Below, one piece after another: positions 5,469-6,625 of a stretch of 6,625 nt of DNA. How positions within the stretch are numbered: the stretch's first letter is position 1; each line of letters starts with the position of its first letter. The stretch is taken from contig JAUILX010000053.1 in the NCBI GenBank assembly GCA_030433395.1, positions 1-6,625 on the forward strand, read 5' to 3'. Below the pieces are notes generated by a model. That model was not told the DNA's origin, ran no database searches, and saw only the letters and a program-made list of their open reading frames with translations. Source of the stretch: Chlamydiia bacterium (lineage in GTDB: Bacteria; Chlamydiota; Chlamydiia; Chlamydiales; JACKPQ01). The position numbers and the translations under genes were made by a program.

Positions 5469-5963
5469 ATGGAAATACAAGTAGATTTACCAAAGCTAGA
5501 GTCAATAAAATCAAACCAAAAAAGCTCATCAAATATGGATGCAAGGTTAACTCATTTGCTTTGCATGCTCACAGAGACAACTCAAAGTTGCATCAGGCTG
5601 CTCAATGAGCAAAGTCGCAGCCAAGAAGAAGAAAAAGAAAAGATTGCAGGGAAAAAATCTTCTACTGCAAATCTACACTGCGCGTGGGATGTTGGCACTA
5701 GCCTTGCCTCTGGTGCGCTGGGATTTACACCTGGTGGGCAAGCAGCTGCACAAGCTGCTAGCGGAATCACACATGGCGGTGATTCTATTTTCAATACACA
5801 GGCTGGAAAGCATCAAGACGCTAGCCAAAAGTTAGAAAAAAAGGGCGATAAAAGCACAGAGTTAAAACGCTCCCTTCAAGACACTAATCGCCAGCTTAAC
5901 CAAGCTGCTGAAAAGATCATAGAAGACGAGAAGCATACATACCGAAAAGGCATCCAAGGCTAA
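5469..5963 (+). CDS. Probable minor T3S translocator (CopD/SctB-like) or small translocon partner
   Basis: The 164-aa product has a pattern suited to a small SctB-type translocator. The N-terminal helical part (about 22-60) ends in a Glu/Lys run. One Gly/Ala-rich, moderately hydrophobic stretch follows at about 72-108 (WDVGTSLASGALGFTPGGQA and the Ala-rich segment after it), then a charged coiled-coil-like C-terminus (115-158). SctB proteins (YopD, IpaC, CopD) have one membrane-inserting segment flanked by coiled coils and follow sctE directly. The position here, 15 bp after the SctE-like gene and last in the operon, fits this. The protein is much shorter than YopD (about 306 aa), and the hydrophobic stretch is weak, so I infer the role from context and give no symbol. 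Alternatives are a small secreted effector or an accessory of the upstream translocator. No Rho-independent terminator follows. Confidence 0.75.
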   Translation: MEIQVDLPKLESIKSNQKSSSNMDARLTHLLCMLTETTQSCIRLLNEQSRSQEEEKEKIAGKKSSTANLHCAWDVGTSLASGALGFTPGGQAAAQAASGITHGGDSIFNTQAGKHQDASQKLEKKGDKSTELKRSLQDTNRQLNQAAEKIIEDEKHTYRKGIQG

Positions 5964-5977
5964 CGTATACTTGTGCG

Positions 5978-6005
5978 ATAACTGCTTCGCAGCTATGATG
6001 CGAAG
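5978..6005 (+). promoter_or_regulatory. Two mutually exclusive hairpins before mlaE
   Basis: Hairpin A spans 5978-5996: ATA, one mismatch, CTGC, loop TTC, GCAG, then TAT. Hairpin B spans 5985-6005: CTTCGCA, 7-nt loop GCTATGA, then TGCGAAG, a perfect 7-bp stem. They share 5985-5991 and cannot form together. Hairpin B ends 3 nt before the mlaE ATG and would restrict ribosome access. Neither is followed by a T run, so they are not typical terminators. A regulatory role is inferred. A TATACT at 5966-5971 could be an mlaE -10 box, but it has no good -35. Confidence 0.35.
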
Positions 6006-6008
6006 TAT

Positions 6009-6625
6009 ATGAATTTATTGCGCGAGCTCCTCGCATTTGTTAACTCTTTGGGTGATTACACCCTCTTTATTTTTGATGCGGTATTTTCCTCAATTCGGAA
6101 ACCACCCAAATGGGCGCTCATTAGAGAACAACTCTACGATGTGGGCGTTCAGTCTCTACCTGTTGTTGCAATGACAGGATTCTCAACGGGCCTGGTTTTA
6201 GCAGCTCAAGCCTTCTTTCAACTAAGCGACATGGGCCTTGTCGGAACAACTGGCATCATGGTTGGAAAAGCCATGATCACTGAGCTTGGGCCTGTCTTAA
6301 CAGCTTTTATGATTACCGGCCGGGTTGGTGCGGCAATGTGCGCTGAATTAGGCACGATGTATGTGACCGAACAGATCGATGCTCTAAAATCAATGGCTGT
6401 CAATCCTAATCGCTACTTAGTTGCACCCCGCATCATTGCGGCAACATTTATGACTCCCCTACTCACCATCTTTTCGATCTGTATGGGAATCTTTGGCGGC
6501 TATTTGATCTCAGTGTATTTTTTCCATATGTCGCCAAATACTTACTTCGATCCTATGCCTCAACATATCACGCTTTTTGACTTGTTTGTGGGATTTACAA
6601 AGTCGCTGATTTTTGGCATCCAGAT
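6009..6625 (+). CDS. mlaE: MlaE/YrbE-type ABC transporter permease, 3' end missing (right window edge)
   Basis: MlaE is the inner-membrane permease of the Mla system, which moves phospholipids between the inner and outer membrane together with MlaF (ATPase), MlaD and MlaB. The 205 visible residues carry the hallmark block ELGPVLTAFMITGRVGAAMC followed by AELGTM (92-117), and then EQIDALKSMAVNPNRYLVAPR (121-141 without a gap). Hydrophobic segments are seen at about 50-72, 80-105, 140-172 and 190-205. The short amphipathic N-terminus (MNLLRELLAFVNSLGDYTLF) matches the interfacial helix of the family. About 55 residues are missing if it has the E. coli length (about 260). The ATG at 6009 is the only ATG in frame after an upstream TAA at 5979-5981; no clear Shine-Dalgarno precedes it. 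It lies 45 bp after the T3S operon on the same strand. It could be read through or have its own promoter. It probably belongs to a separate lipid-transport unit continuing past the edge. Confidence 0.95.
   Translation, partial: MNLLRELLAFVNSLGDYTLFIFDAVFSSIRKPPKWALIREQLYDVGVQSLPVVAMTGFSTGLVLAAQAFFQLSDMGLVGTTGIMVGKAMITELGPVLTAFMITGRVGAAMCAELGTMYVTEQIDALKSMAVNPNRYLVAPRIIAATFMTPLLTIFSICMGIFGGYLISVYFFHMSPNTYFDPMPQHITLFDLFVGFTKSLIFGIQ

Noticed and set aside
5582..5835. Open frames on both strands (5582-5794 minus, 5605-5835 plus) inside the 164-aa gene
   Set aside because: Both are shadows of the Gly/Ala- and Lys-rich coding sequence; neither has a ribosome site or recognisable product.

Overview
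The window looks like chromosomal DNA of a Chlamydiae-type bacterium, probably an environmental, amoeba-associated relative rather than Chlamydia itself. This is an inference. It rests on a compact type III secretion (T3S) translocator operon with a LcrH/SycD chaperone and a CopB/CopD-like pair, placed among housekeeping genes instead of on a plasmid or island. The organism was read from gene content only; no marker gene such as rRNA is present. Coding density is very high, and no tRNA, rRNA, IS element or CRISPR array was seen.

Layout. Positions 1-1465 (minus strand) hold an operon of two overlapping genes: a Cof/HAD-family phosphatase, then an unrecognised gene that runs off the left edge. 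A 21-bp divergent gap separates the phosphatase from a FliO-like membrane protein (1487-1921, plus). That gene overlaps tail-to-tail with hemL, glutamate-1-semialdehyde aminotransferase (1899-3149, minus). A roughly 100-bp divergent region (3150-3252) contains back-to-back promoters whose two TTGAAA -35 boxes are the arms of an inverted repeat. From it a four-gene plus-strand operon runs to 5963: an unrecognised 284-aa helical protein, the LcrH/SycD class II chaperone, a compact hydrophobic SctE/CopB-like translocator, and a small probable SctB/CopD-like protein. After a 45-bp spacer with two mutually exclusive hairpins comes a right-truncated mlaE/yrbE-type lipid-transport permease (6009 to the edge).

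How they fit together. The T3S operon has the gene order of the Yersinia/Pseudomonas V-H-B-D block (lcrV-lcrH-yopB-yopD). This makes the 284-aa protein a positional candidate for a needle-tip protein, a component not clearly recognised by homology in chlamydiae. The chaperone would keep the two translocators soluble until secretion. The FliO-like gene is notable because virulence-type injectisomes normally lack FliO. The other genes (HAD phosphatase, HemL, MlaE) look like housekeeping functions.

A second pattern concerns initiation. The T3S genes have good Shine-Dalgarno sequences or stop/start overlaps. By contrast, hemL, the FliO-like gene and the HAD gene lack a convincing one, and each has a TATAAC/TATACT hexamer ending 6-7 nt before its ATG, as expected for leaderless mRNAs.
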